A DNA stretch of 24,222 nucleotides from Fonticula alba (lineage: Eukaryota; Opisthokonta; Rotosphaerida; Fonticulaceae): positions 3,755,006 through 3,779,227 of the forward strand of contig NW_009242972.1 in NCBI RefSeq assembly GCF_000388065.1. Direction: 5' to 3'. Positions 7,915-19,441 of this stretch are shown here, one piece after another (the first letter of the stretch is position 1; the number at the start of each line of letters is the position of its first letter). The translations under genes and the position numbers were made by a program. The notes beneath the pieces are model-generated. The model ran no database searches, was not told the origin of the DNA, and saw nothing but the letters and a program-made list of their open reading frames with translations.

Positions 7915-10900
7915 TCAGTGGTCCCTGGCCGCCGCGGCCGCTCCGGCCAGGAGGCGCTGATGCAGGCGGCCGGTCAAGATGATGAGCAATCCCCGCAGGG
8001 CGGCCCCGGCCCGGGCACGGGCACGGAACAGGCGCACCACCAGCAGCGCCAGCAGGAAGCTCGTGCCCAGGGAGACGCCCACCCCGAGGGGCCGCCGCTG
8101 GAGCAGGGCCACGGCCGTGTTCAGCATGGCACCCAGGCTGGCGGTCACGCCGCTGCCCACATCCCGGCCAGTCGCCGGGCGAGTGGCCGCCCGGCTGCCG
8201 CCGGCGGCGGCGGCCGCCCCGCCGGAGCCCGTCCCGCCGGTCGGGCCCCAGAAGCCGGACTGCTGATGGGGGTGGGCGAGAGGCCCGGGGGAGGAAGTGC
8301 CCCAGGTGCCGGATGGGGGGCCCGAGGCGTGGGCCTGGCCGGCGGCCAGGGCCACGGACGCGCGTGCGCTCAAGGCCCGGCCAGCCGGCGGGATGTCCAC
8401 CGTCCGGCAGGTGCCAGGCTCCTCCTCTTCGGGGAAGTCCCCGCTGCCGGAGAGGCCCGAGGTGCCCGGACGAGATGGGTGGCGCTCGGCCGTGGCCTGG
8501 CCGGCCGCGCGGCCGCACGGCTCGCCATGGCCCCCGGCCTCACTGTCATCCTCCTCGTCCAGGCCATCGTCATGGATGCGACTGATGCGCCGGGAGCCCT
8601 GAACCGTGATGTCCTTCCAGGCCGAGGCCGGGGCCTCGGCGGAGGCCGGCCGATGGCGCCCGGCAGGCCGCCACCCTTCGGGGCGCCGGTGGCGGACCAG
8701 GATCTTGACCATGGCATCGACGGCCGTCTCCGCGGTACTGCCAGCCAGGAGGGAAAGGTCCACGAAGATGCGCACCTCGCTGGCCTTGGGCCCGAGGCGC
8801 TCATCGACACAGTACCATGCCCGGACCAGGCACACGGTGGGGTGGGTGGATTCGATGTGCAGGTCGGCCCCGAAGGGGAAAGCCTCCCGGGGGATGCAGA
8901 TGACCGTGCGGCTGGGCCCCCGGGGGGGCATGTCCCCGGGCAGGTGCCGTGTCGGCCGCAGCCGGGCCAGCAGGTTCAATTCGAAGTAGCCCTCCTGCTG
9001 GAAGTGCGCCGGTTCGCCTCGGGCAATGGCTCCGCCCACTTGGCGCACGTAGGGCGATGGGCCGTGCTTGTGCAGGTGGTCCGCCATCCGATCCACCACC
9101 AGCGGAATTTCCGACCTGGCCACCATCAGCAGGTACTTGGGCAGCCAGCCACACGGGTCGGTCATGCTGATGTCTGTGGGGGCGAAATGCCCGCCCGGCC
9201 GGCCGGGGTGCAGGCATACCCCCCGCAAAAGCCCGACCACCGGGCGCGGCGCCCGAGCGAGCATGAGAGCGATGCAGCATCGCAGGACAGGGGCGGGCGG
9301 CGGGGGGGGGGGGATAGGGTGATTATGGCGGGTGATCGATTTGAGCGTACGCCCCGTGCCCATCGGTGGGGGGTGCATTGGATTTTCCACGCACATTGAA
9401 TGGGTCATGCCGAGCGTGCGTGCGTGTGAGCGCGTCCGAGAGAGAGAGAGAGAGAGAGAGCACAGGTAAGTAATCATCGGACAGGGGCCCTTGAGAAGGT
9501 GGAGGGTGGGCGTCGTGCGATGGCGTGTGTGTGGGCGGGTATGCGTTTGTGTGCAAGCCCACATCCATGCCCCAGTGCGTGTGCGTGTGTGTGGGTGCGC
9601 GCGCGCGCGCGCCGGGGCCGGCAGGCAGCCGCAGTGGCCAGGCGAGGCCTCATGGCCGGGGGGCACGCACGGGTGAGCATGGTCCGCGGGTGTTCCATCG
9701 TGGAATCGGGCGCCGGCTCGGCAGCCCAGAAGAGGACGTGCGTTTGCATGCGCACACAGCCGACCGGCGACCGGCTGTCCAGGGCCCGGGCCCAGGCCGG
9801 CACGTCCTGCTCCTCATTCAGCTGGGGGCACCCCATGCCGCCGAAGGACACGCTGTTGTGCAGCAGGGTGCCCCCGTGGCCGGAGGCCGGGTCCCACTGG
9901 TGCCCGGGCGTGTGGACCTCCTTGAAGTGACAGAGAACCACCATGTCCCGGGCCGACACCCCGAGGCGGCCATTCACCCGGGACTGGCTGATATAGGTGT
10001 CCGGGGCCAGGACCCGCCGAATGACCGCCCAATCATACAGCGGGACATCCCACTTCCGCCGGGGCTGGTTGTCGTACACGCAGGCCAGCAGCTGGCGCGG
10101 GGTCATGCCGTCAATCACGGTCCGGCAGGCGATCACCCCGAGCGGGGCCTGGGGATCGGCCCGCATGTAAACCTGCATGCGCACGCGCCCCATCGACCCG
10201 AGACTGGTCCACTTGCTTTTGTCCTCGGCATGCAGGTGCAAGGCTCGCTCCCAGGCCGCATCGCGCAGGGCCTCGGCCTCCGGGGGCAGGACGCATCCAT
10301 GCAGGGCGTCCAGGCCGCAATCGATGGTCGGCGGTTGCTGACCGTCGGCCCCGGGGGCCGGGCCAGCGGCCCCGTCCACCGGCAGCGGCGCCAGCTCCAA
10401 CATCCGGCTGCCCTGGTCGGTCAGGGGGGTCGGGTGCTTCGGGCCCCCGGGCAGGCACTTGTTGGCGAAGGGTCGCCGGAGGCGGGGGCCGGCGTGGCCG
10501 CCCAGGGCACTTGAGGGCCGGCCACCGGCCGGTCCGAGCTCCAGGTCATCGGCCAAGCCGGTGGAGGCGCTGCTGGCCGGGGTCAGCGGGGATGACCGGG
10601 CGTCCGTGAAATAGGACGAGTCATCGGTGGAGGTCAGGTCCAGCGGCGAGGACCCGGAGGCCATGAGCCCGGACAGGGCGGGGTGCTGCGGCCCGGGGCC
10701 ACACATCGCTGTGGCGCCGGAGCGCACCCCCTCGGCCGCCTCACTTCGGGCCATATCCTCCATGGAGAGTCGGTGCGCTATGGGGCCGGGGGGGGGGGGG
10801 GGGCGTTCCACAAGCGGCAGAGACCCCGGCACCGGTGGTCGAGAGGGTCCCAACCACGGGAAATGCCCGATACCAGCCCGGGGGCGTGGAGAAGGAGCGC

Positions 10901-13701
10901 CGGGAACAGGGCAGCAGCAAGAGCCAGGGCCAGGGCGGGGCATGGTGATGCGGGAGATTGTCGGGAATGCGACAAGCGCGGGTGTCGGAGGAGCGAAACT
11001 GTCAGACACTCGAGGGGCCGAAAGGAAAAACAAGCTGCCCCTGCCGGAGCCGGCCTCCTTCGTCGCTCTCTTTGACCCCTGCACATGGCAATACACCCAC
11101 CCCAAGAGAAAGAGCAAGCACGCCACGCCACCAACAGCCCGAACACCATGCCCCGAAGGGGCACCCTAGGGAAGACTCACCGGCTGGGCGAATGGCAAAG
11201 CCGTTGACCGAGAACTCCGGACCGGGGGCACCCATGGAGTCGGAGGAGGCATCCTCCTCGGCCCAAATGCGAATCCGATAAAGAGGCCGCTGGGCTTCGA
11301 GCTCCGGGCAGTCGACCGGCTCGGGGGGCGGACCGCCGGGGCCCGGCCGGCGGGCGGCCGGGCTGCGCACGACCACCGGCGAGTCGGTGGCTTCGCGCTG
11401 GCGCAGCAGCCCCTCCCAGGCCAGCTGCCGGGCGGTGTCGGCCACCTGGCGACCGGTGCTCAGCCGGCCGGCCGGGCTGTGGTAAATGCGGATGATGTGG
11501 CCGGCCAGATTGGCCACACTCACGCGGTACACCTCCACCGCCTCGACGGCCACGGGCTCCGGCAGGGCGGCGCCCTCGGCGGCCACCGCACAGTGGACCT
11601 GCCCGCGACTGCGCAGGTGCCCCGGGACCGGGCAGCGGTGCTGCGCGGCGAAGTCCCGCCGGGAAAGCCCCCCGGCCGGGGAGTACCCCGCGTAGCAGGG
11701 CACCACGACCGACACCTCGGCCGCGAAGCCGGTCCCATAGCGCACGCTGTCCACAAACAGGTCGGTGAAGGGCAGCCCGGCGCGAACGTGCGCCGCGCCC
11801 GGGGCCGGGGCGCGCCAAGCCAGCTCGAACAGGTCGCGCACTCGGCGCGAGGGGGCCGCCCCTCCGGAGCCGCGACGGACCAGCGGCCCCGGCACCGAGG
11901 TCCTGGTCAGCATGTGTCCCGGCCCGGGCCGGGCATCGACCTCCGGGAAGGGGCTCAGGCAGGCGGTGGCCTCGGCCCCTGGCGGCGGGGCCGGCCCGCC
12001 GGACAGGCCCGGCCCCGCCAGCGGCTGCACACGCGAAAGCCGGTGGAAGAACTGCATGTCGCACAGGGCCCGGGACCGGACGCGCACCGGGAAGGGCAGG
12101 CCCCCGGACTGGGCCACCGCCTCGGCCACCCGCAGGACCCCGGCCGCCATCTGGCTGGACACGAAGCCCATGACCACGCGCGGGATCCACCCCTTGAGGT
12201 CCACGTCGCCGATGTAGGTGACCCGGGTGCCGATGCTGACGAAGGGCGTCTCGACGGCCGGGTCAATTTGGCACCCGGCATCCGGGCAGCCGCAGCCGAT
12301 GACGCGCTGCAGCCGGCCGCGGCCGGTGGCCGGGGCATCCGGCCCCGGCAGCACGGCCGGCAGGTCCGGGCAGCTGTTGAAATGCGTGTCCCCGCGGAAG
12401 AAGTCCCCGGCCCGCGGGCAGAAGGACATCCCGGTCCGGGTGTCGAAGGCCACCGGCTCCAGCACCCAGCCAATGCAATGCGACCAGCCCCGGATGTGGT
12501 CGCCGGGCCCGGGATCCGGGCAGCCGGCCGTGCCGGGGCAGCGCTCCACCGACCCGGGCGCCGTCACCGGCACCGGGGTCTCCTCGGCCGTGAGGAAGAA
12601 GGGCACCTCGTCAAAGTGCCCCCGGTCCAGCAGGGCGTCGCCGGCGTCGGTCGAGGCGGCTGCCTGAATGAGGGCCCCGCTCCGGGGCTGGATCAGGCAG
12701 CGCGACACGAGGACAAAGTCGCGCGGCGCCACGCCGAACTTCTTCCGGGTGCGCGTTTGGGCCATCTGGGTGTTGCCGTCGACGTAGCTGCGGCGAGGCG
12801 GTGTGGTCGGGGGGGAGGGGGCAAGGTGCCACATGGCGGCGGTACATGGGCCGGGCAAGGGCGAAGTCGTGGGGGCGATCGGGCGGGTCACGGTCAGCAT
12901 GGTGGTCGTCGCGGCGAGGGGGGCCAATGATGACGGGGTGGATCAGGTCAGCCAGGGAAGGGGGGCAGGGGGCGGCCACGGCCGGGGCGAGGCATGCCGG
13001 GGCCAGACCGAAGCACCAGCACGCACCGGAGGATCCGCCCCCCGGCGTAGTGATCATCCCAAATGGCACGGGAGGAGAGGGGCATCACCAGGCTGAGGAA
13101 GTGCCCGGGTGGGGCATGGGGGAAGAGGGTGACCGCCCGGCAGCGAGCCCGAGCCCCGCCGATGGGCTGCATGCTGACATCCACACCGAAGGGCAGCGGC
13201 GCGACCATGGTCACGCCGGTCCCTCCTCGAGCAGGCACCGCCACCCGCGACCGGCTGGTGTCCTGGTGCGAGTAGGGAGGCCACTCGGTTTGGCAGGCGC
13301 TATTCATGATCTACATCGCAGGAGCCCAGCCGGCACCCCAAGCAAGCGAACATGGTGGGGCAGTTAGTTTCGGCCGGTCCTGCCGAGGGGGGGGGGGGGC
13401 GGGGCGGGGCGCGGGACAACCAAATGCGATGGGGCTTGAGGCCACGGACCTCCAGGTTCTCGATTGCCTCTTGGGCCTCGCGGCAGAGGGTCCGATCAAG
13501 CTGGTGCAGGGCCACATCGCCGGCTGGCGGCTCGTCGGAATCGATGATTTCACGCGAGTAATTGTGATGGATTTCCGATCGCAGGGCCAGCGATGAGCGC
13601 TGGATCGGATGGGCACCCGGCGCATAGAAGCAGTAATCCGGTGCGGGGGTGGCATCGCGCATGGGGGAGGCGGCCTCGGCCGCCAGTCCGCCGGAGGTCA
13701 T
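7915..13701 (-). CDS. Tandem START-domain lipid-transfer protein with C-terminal membrane segment
   Basis: Five minus-strand exons, 13701-13450, 13310-13027, 12787-11181, 10777-9671 and 9173-7915, give 1502 residues; all junction phases agree. START 1 covers about residues 65-403: SSRAIWDDHYAGG (163-175), GVAPRDFVLVSR (197-208) and VTYIGDVDLKGWIPRVVM (368-385). It is enlarged by a Cys-rich insert at about 215-355. START 2 covers about 880-1120: KWTSLG, RKWDVPLYDWAVIRR (955-969), SARDMVVL (989-996) and ISMTDPCGWLPKYL (1085-1098). Residues 725-870 and 1240-1430 are low-complexity linkers. A hydrophobic segment at about 1446-1466 is followed by basic residues, suggesting a tail-anchored protein. 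START domains bind sterols or phospholipids; ligand and membranes are unknown. The first donor (gtccgt) and the start codon are the weakest points: a 5' exon may precede 13707. Confidence 0.83.
9174..9670 (-). other. Intron 4 of the tandem-START gene
   Basis: 497 nt, donor gtgcgt at 9670, acceptor cgcccccacag ending at 9174, phase 1. It splits START 2 just before the conserved DPCGWLPK block. It contains (GA)n at 9438-9460 and a (GT)n-(GC)n tract at 9575-9613. Confidence 0.9.
10778..11180 (-). other. Intron 3 of the tandem-START gene, joining the two START halves
   Basis: 403 nt, donor gtgagt at 11180, acceptor ggccccatag ending at 10778, phase 1. A 16-nt C-run (sense; 10788-10803) lies just upstream of the acceptor. 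The phase match supports one gene carrying both START domains. The ATG 14 bases into the following exon (MEDMARS) could alternatively start a separate gene. Confidence 0.75.
12788..13026 (-). other. Intron 2 of the tandem-START gene
   Basis: 239 nt, donor gtgcgt at 13026, acceptor cgccgcag ending at 12788, phase 2. It splits START 1 between GGRIL and YVDGNTQ. Confidence 0.88.
13311..13449 (-). other. Intron 1 of the tandem-START gene (tentative)
   Basis: 139 nt, donor gtccgt at 13449, acceptor gcgatgtag ending at 13311, phase 0, with a 13-nt C-run (sense; 13387-13399) inside. An in-frame stop immediately before the exon start forces the acceptor to lie here or 10 nt further on. Alternative donors at about 13425-13431 would change a few residues. 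Confidence 0.6.
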
Positions 13702-13847
13702 CGCGTCCTGACGGAAAGGCAGGGCGCAGAGCACCAGACAACAGGGGAGAGATGTTCAGAGCCCGCAGCAAGCCGGACTCACGGGAGGATTACCGGTATA
13801 CACTCGAGACAAGGTGGACGGGGGGCAGCAGCAGGCAGGGCGACGAC

Positions 13848-13849
<2 letters not shown>

Positions 13850-13881
<32 letters not shown>
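13850..13881 (+). repeat. Poly-G tract, 32 nt
   Basis: 32 consecutive G on the plus strand, about 150 nt upstream of the START gene start, reading as C32 in that gene's sense direction. Confidence 0.9.
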
Positions 13882-13882
<1 letters not shown>

Positions 13883-16800
13883 GGAATGAACACGGTGCCA
13901 GGAGCTTCCTCCACCAGAGCGGCGCTTCTTGACCCGACGCCGGTCCAGCCCTGTGCCGGCATGTCCCCGAGCACGGTGGCCGGCCGACCGTGGACCGCGC
14001 ATCAGTGACTCCCGCGTCCGGGCTGGACCGGCACGCGCCCCCGGGGACCCGCGAGGCATGTGCCCAGCCCATCGGCCCGCACCGGTCACAGAATGCCCTC
14101 CGTTCGCATTCACCCGGGCCGGTGCTCGGGACCAGCGGGGGGGGGGGGGGGGGGTGGGGGAGTGGGAGGAGGGAACGCGCTCTGTCGGGCCGTGAAATGC
14201 CCCCATGGAGCGCCGGCCCTCGGGAGATGAGGCAGCAGTGAGGATTAACATTCACAAGGGCCTGCCCCCTCTCGCCTTTCATCTCGATCGACGCGCTACA
14301 GGGTGGGGATGTGCCACAGGGGCCTCGCCAGAGCGGCTGGCCCTCAGCCATACCAAAATGAGGTCGGCCGCGGGAGGAAAACACCCGCGGCCGGTCGGGT
14401 TTAGTTTGAAAGAATTCACGCCGAAAGGCCCCACCCCTACCGGGCATTCTCTGGAGGGTGTGTCGCCCACCGAACTGGGTGTCGGTTCTGATGCGGGCCC
14501 CGGAGAGAGCCAAAGGACGCGAGAGAGGGAGGGCCAGAAACATGGCCCGTTCACGACGCCGCCGCCGGGCGCATGCCCATCACCGCGCCCAGTGTCGGCG
14601 AGCATGTCGTCAGTCCCCCGTGCAGTTAAAAGCAGCCGGGACATTTGGTTGGAAAAAGCGCGAACCAAGCGGGCGGGGGGCGCCTGCACATGGTCAGCCA
14701 GGACCACCCGAGAGATGGCCGACCTCTTCAGTGGGACTAGGGGGGCGAGTCGCAGCGGGGGGGGGCCTGCGGGAGAACCTCCATACTGACTGCCAGGACG
14801 GTCGGGTGCGCTCGCACGGGGTGGTGCGCTGGGCCCAGCCAAGGGGCTTCGCGAGTCTCCCGCCATATAGACAAGGGGTTAATGTAGCGCCTTGCATGTG
14901 AGAGTGTGCATGCATGTGAGTGTGCATGTGTGGGGTCTCATAGATGCGGGCAGGATACAAAACGCGCAAAAGGGACCCCCGCCATCCGGGCATCGATAAG
15001 CGCTTCACGTGAAAGGGGACAGACACTTTCCGCCATCCACGCCCCGGGGCCTAGCTCCAAGCTCGGGTGCCCATCTGCCTGAGCCGGGCAGGGGGGGGGG
15101 GGATCTGAGGGACCGGACAACCAGCCGGCCGACAGGCGCCTGCAGCCAAAGAGACCCAGGGACCGGCGGGGGGAGGGGGGGGGCAACACCAGCGCGTAGG
15201 CAGACACGCACTCCGGGCCGAAACGCGCCCGGGCCCCGATGGCAGGGGCACCTCACGCACCGGGGGACTTCTGCACCGGCCTTCAGCTGGCGCCGCCGCG
15301 TGAAAGTGCCTCCGGGCCCTCACCCGCAGATCGCGCCTGCCCCCCCCCCCCTCGCCCCAGGGCTCCCCGAGAACAGAGACCACAATCCTTCTGGTAACTC
15401 CAGACGCGGAAAACCCCACAATGTCGTCCGGGTTGCATCACGTGCCAGGCTTAATTGCGCGCCTGACCACGGCCGCCCGCACGCACAACGCTCCGCCAGC
15501 CGTCAGGCTCCCCGCCTCCGGGGGGGCCGAGCACACCCCCCCCCCCCCCCACGCGCGGGGGGACAAGAGGAGGGAACCATTGAAGCCCGGGCCGGGCATC
15601 GCGTGGTGATTGGGGCCGCCCCGCCGATGCCGATCGAATTGGTCCAGCGGGACACGGCCGGGGGCGGCCCGTGCCACCGCCATGGCCCGATGGTGAGGCC
15701 TTTATTTCGTGCCCACCTCCCACTCGGGGGATCGCGATGGCCGCGCCGCTGTCGCCTGCCCCCCCCCCCCTCCCCCGTGTGCGTCTCATTCGGGAAGGCC
15801 CGTTTACCGAGCGACACCCATGGCTTCGGACACATTGGAGCTGGCGTTGCCGGGATTGCGGGGTGGTCAGGCGCGCTCCTAGTTCTCCCGACTCCCGGCG
15901 CCATCCTTGTTGCCTGTCCCCCATGCAAGTGGCCGTACCAGGGATCATCGGTCCATTATCGAGCGGGAGGGAGGGGGCGGGGGGGCGTTCTCCAGAGACC
16001 CCCTCCCAGCAGCTGCGCTCTTTCCCGAGACAAAACCAAAGGAAACCCAAGCTCTCTACCCGAGGGAAACATGGTGGCTGTCTGCAGGGGTGGGGGAGGT
16101 CCCGCGTCCCTTCTCCCCGCTGTTTCTCCCGAGGGGGTGGCGCCCCGGGGCTGGGTGCCTGTCCACACGGCTCTGCCGGGGCCCGTGTCCCCAGGCTCAT
16201 ATGCCCGGGCGCGTTCTGATCTCCCAATTTTTCCCCTTGGGTTCTCGTGCCAGGCCGCGTTCTCCTGGGCACCGGGAGGTGGCAGCGAGGGGCAGCGGAA
16301 GGGGAGGGGCGCGGCTCGGGCGATCATTAACCGTGTTAGGACGGAGCCCCGCCCCTGCACCGCCACGGGCCTCCGGGGCCCAGACACCGGAGAAGACCAA
16401 GCCACCATGCAGGGCCGGCCCAACCGAACGATGCCGCACGGATGCGCTACGTGACAAGCCCGAACTATGCCGAGCCGGCGGCGGACCGCAACATGGGGAC
16501 CCTCGGAGCCGCACAGGCAGCCCTGGGGCCAGATGGCCGGTTTTGCCCAGGAGGTGCAAAGGTCAGTTGGCAGCGGCCCCTCGCGGCCGGGCTACGCAGC
16601 TCGCGGGTCGATGGCGCCGGTAGGTCTCCGCTGTCCCCCTGCGCCGTTTGAAGCGTGCCCCCACGCGACGCAGCCCGATCGGCACCGGTGCATGACCCTG
16701 GCGAGGGGGCCATGACAGCGGGCAGATCGGCCGTGACCGTGGCTGCTGCAACGGCCGCCTCCACGGATCTGGCGATGGCGAGGGGCTGGAGCCAGGCCAG

Positions 16801-17346
16801 TGCCGCTCATGGACCCGGGCCCACCTCCCCGGGCCTCGGCGACTGCCGAGTGTGTGGGGAAGAATGGTACACTCGGCCTGCGCCCCTGGGGGGGGGGGGG
16901 GGGGCATGTCTTCCCGACAGATTCCTCCACCGCCCACATCACTACGACCATTCGGGCAGGCGGCGACTCGGGACGCGAGGGGGCACAGGTGCGGGATTGG
17001 CGCGCCAGGGCGAGGGGCAGCGGCCGGGCGAGGAGGCAATTGACAGGCAAGGGCTGGCCATGAGTACACACACACACACACACACTTTCGGACATTGGGG
17101 CCCTTGGAGTGCTCGACTCCTGACGCCCCCGTAGGTCTGTGACATCAGGGCTCTTGACCTGCCGGGAACATGGACCTCCAGGTGGCCAGGAAATCCGCCG
17201 CACCCCGAGAAGGATGGGCTTGAAAAGTTGCCTTGGCACATTCGGCAGCAGCGCAGGTTGCGCACTGCACCCCTCTCCTCTCTCCTTCCGTGCCCCATCG
17301 CCGCATCGCTTCCCGCCTTTTGAGAACGCCACACCCAACTGTACAC

Positions 17347-17363
17347 TCGCACGCACCCACGCA

Positions 17364-17395
<32 letters not shown>

Positions 17396-17413
17396 CACAC
17401 GCACGCACACACA
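17347..17413 (+). repeat. (CACG)n-(CA)n microsatellite
   Basis: An alternating purine-pyrimidine block of ACGC units followed by (AC)n, about 200 nt upstream of the next gene's start codon. Confidence 0.9.
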
Positions 17414-17606
17414 TCCAAGCGTACACAAGGACGCCCCCGACAGTAGTAGACCTCGTGCTGGACGCGCACCTCTCGCTGTGCTCGCTATTTTTCCCCCCCG
17501 GTAAGGTGCGGCCTACCCGGTGGCAATCCATGCACTCCGCACAGCCCCACCCATCCACCATAACCACCCGCATCTTGGGCCGCTAACTCGCACGCCATCC
17601 CGGCAC

Positions 17607-19441
17607 ATGCCTCGGCCGCCAGCCCCAATGTCCAACAATTTTGACGCCGTCAAGGACGCGGCGGAGGCGACCATCGCCGCGGCTCTGGCCGCCGCACGCG
17701 GGCAGCCCATCTCGCCGATCGGGATTTCGGCCTCCTCGGCCACCCTGCGCTCGCCCTCGGTCGATGGCCTGAGTGGGGCCATGTCGGCCTCGTCGCTGGC
17801 CGAGTCGCCTCAGTCCGAGTCGGCCACGCGCCCGGGAACCAAAGCCCCAGCGAAGCCCGTCGACGGGGTGCTGACCCCGCGCGGTGCGTAGCGCCCATTT
17901 TCTTGCCCGCCGCCCGGGGGGGGGGGGGACGGCCCGATGACACGGCCTCGCGGATCCGCATCCGGGCCGGGGCCGCCCGGGACGCACGGCACCCGAAAGC
18001 ACACTGACTGACACGGCGTTCGAAAAAAAAAAAACAAAAATAACCCACCCCACACACAGACATCGCCTGCAATGGGCTCATGTCGGACCTGCGGCAGCTC
18101 CTCTTGGGGAATGTCAAGTCGGTGTACCTGAACCGGTATGTGCACCCCCGGCGGTGTGTCTGGCGCGATCCGATGGTGGCCGCGCGCGGGCTCGACGGCA
18201 TCGAGGACCTGCTCCAGGCCCGGGGGGAGATCTTCCACCGTCGCCGCGTGGTCGACCAACGGATCCACAGCATCCGGCCGATCTTGTACAAGCGTGGCGA
18301 CACCAGCAACACCGTTGGCCGGTGGGTGCGCATGAAGGCCGAGATTGTCATGCGCTACCAGCTCAAGGAATCGCCCTACTGGATGCGCTACAAGTCCTTC
18401 AACCAGCGTGTCAAGCAGCTGCAAAAGCGCGACAAGACCGGCGTGGCCGAGGGCGAGTGCTGGCTCGAGGTGGTGCACCGGCTGGACGTGGACATGTTCG
18501 ACTTGGTGGCTCACCGCGTGGCCGACCGGTGGCAGGGCATCCGCCTGACCGAGGGGACGGACCCGCGCACGCGCGACATCTACCAGGGGTTCGATGATGA
18601 TGACGATGACTCGGATGGCGGGGCCACCGATGGCGGGAGCAGCTCCGATGGCAATGACAACAAGCGCGCCTCGCGGTGGTGCCTCCGCCGGGCGGCCGCC
18701 CGCCGGCCCAAGCTCTTCGTCCGGTCCCTCTGCCTGGAGCTCCAGCCCCTCAGTGACAATGAGGAGGAGCTGGAGGACGATGACGACGATGACGACTGCA
18801 GCAGCGACGACTACTTCCGCAACGAGGGGGACGAGTCCTCCTCCGGCGATGACTCCTCCTCCTCCGACGAGGACTCGGACGAGGAGATCTCCTTCGCCGA
18901 CCTGCATGACCAACGGTCTCGCCGGCGCCCGGCCGGGGGCTTCCAGCGTCGGACCATGTCAAGTGGCTCGGCCGGGTCGGCCGGGTCGGCCAGCTCGCGC
19001 GGTGGCACCCGCGGCTCCTCGCGCATCGGCAGCGACTCCGAAGACGCCGAGTCCGATGTGTCCTCCTCGCGGTCCTCGCTGTCCGCCGGGGGCGGAGCCG
19101 GCAACCGCGGCCGGGCCACCCGGGCAGGCATGGCCACCACACGGACGGCCGGCAGGGGGGATGGGTCCTCCGGGCCCTCGAGCAGCCGGTCTTCCCGCAG
19201 TAGCTCCCTCTCGCGGGGGGAACGCAATGACGGGGGCCTCACTTCGTCGGGGGCCTCCTCGGCCGGCTCCTCTCGGAGCAACTCTCGCCCAAGCTCGCGC
19301 GCAGGTGGCACTCTGACGGACTCTGTCCGCCAGCGCCACGAGCGCAGCATCAGCACCGGCGCCGCGGCTCCCACATCCAGCTCGGGCATCCGCTCGCAGA
19401 ATGGCTCCGGGCCTGCCAGTCCGACGCACCCTTCGCGCTAG
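17607..19441 (+). CDS. Unrecognised protein: possible NTF2/SnoaL-like domain plus acidic, Ser-rich tail
   Basis: Two exons, 17607-17883 and 18060-19441, joined in phase 1 (G|AC gives Asp93), give 552 residues. A second ATG at 17628 (MSNNFDAVKD) would give 545. I do not recognise the family. Residues 100-265 look folded: LRQLLLGNVKSVYLNRYV, WRDPM..ARGLDGIEDLL (127-144), basic FHRRRVVDQRI, and GECWLEVVHRLDVDMFD. The Y..yv.W.DP...G.dgIe pattern resembles NTF2/SnoaL-like domains; this is a weak inference. Residues 271-280 and about 326-370 are runs of Asp, Glu and Ser with many possible CK2 sites, and residues 375-552 are Ser/Arg/Gly-rich. The tail is likely disordered and phosphorylated. No signal peptide or membrane segment is seen. 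Confidence 0.8.
17884..18059 (+). other. Intron of the acidic-tail gene
   Basis: 176 nt, donor gtgcgt, acceptor cacacacag. It has branch-like ctgactgac at about 18005-18012, a G13 run at 17916-17928, and an A-rich rather than pyrimidine-rich stretch (12 A at about 18023-18034) before the acceptor, unlike the other introns here. Confidence 0.9.

Larger units (their letters stand above)
13702..17606. other. 3.9 kb divergent intergenic region without a recognisable gene
   Basis: The region lies between the starts of the tandem-START gene (minus) and the acidic-tail gene (plus). Next to the first, minus-strand donor gtgagt at 13782 and acceptor tttccgtcag ending at 13708 define a 75-nt candidate 5' UTR intron. 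G-runs lie at 13850-13881 (32), 14137-14154 (18) and 16888-16904 (17). (CA)n lies at 17066-17085 and a (CACG)n-(CA)n block at 17347-17413. A TATA-like ccatataga lies at about 14862-14870. Reading frames of up to 481 codons exist (15009-16454) but use codons such as ggg, agg and aca unlike the real genes, and show no conserved motif. No tRNA or snRNA was recognised. Confidence 0.5.

Noticed and set aside
4668-9399. Long plus-strand open frames opposite the GT61 and START genes (for example 4668-6002 and 7261-9399)
   Set aside because: They are antisense shadows of genes with real domain motifs and consist of Arg/Gly/Pro-rich translation with His-Thr runs from microsatellites.
10763-11180. Splitting the tandem-START gene into two genes
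   Set aside because: A clean gtgagt donor, a C-tract with tag acceptor and matching phase join the halves, and no stop codon ends the first half before the donor. It is kept as the main alternative.
4385-13810. Shared 13-mer atacactcgagac at 4385-4397 and 13798-13810
   Set aside because: A few identical 13-mers are expected by chance in 24 kb, and the two sites lie in unrelated contexts (convergent spacer and gene upstream region).
13783-13962. N-terminal extension of the START protein from an ATG at 13962 through a poly-Pro run
   Set aside because: The frame and phase would allow it, but it needs translation of the C32 homopolymer and of sequence without coding character. A 5' UTR exon is simpler.
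15009-16454. Open frame of 481 codons on the plus strand
   Set aside because: It has no conserved motif, is rich in ggg, agg, aca and cca codons unlike the supported genes, and reads through G-runs; the opposite strand is open too. GC-rich non-coding DNA explains it.
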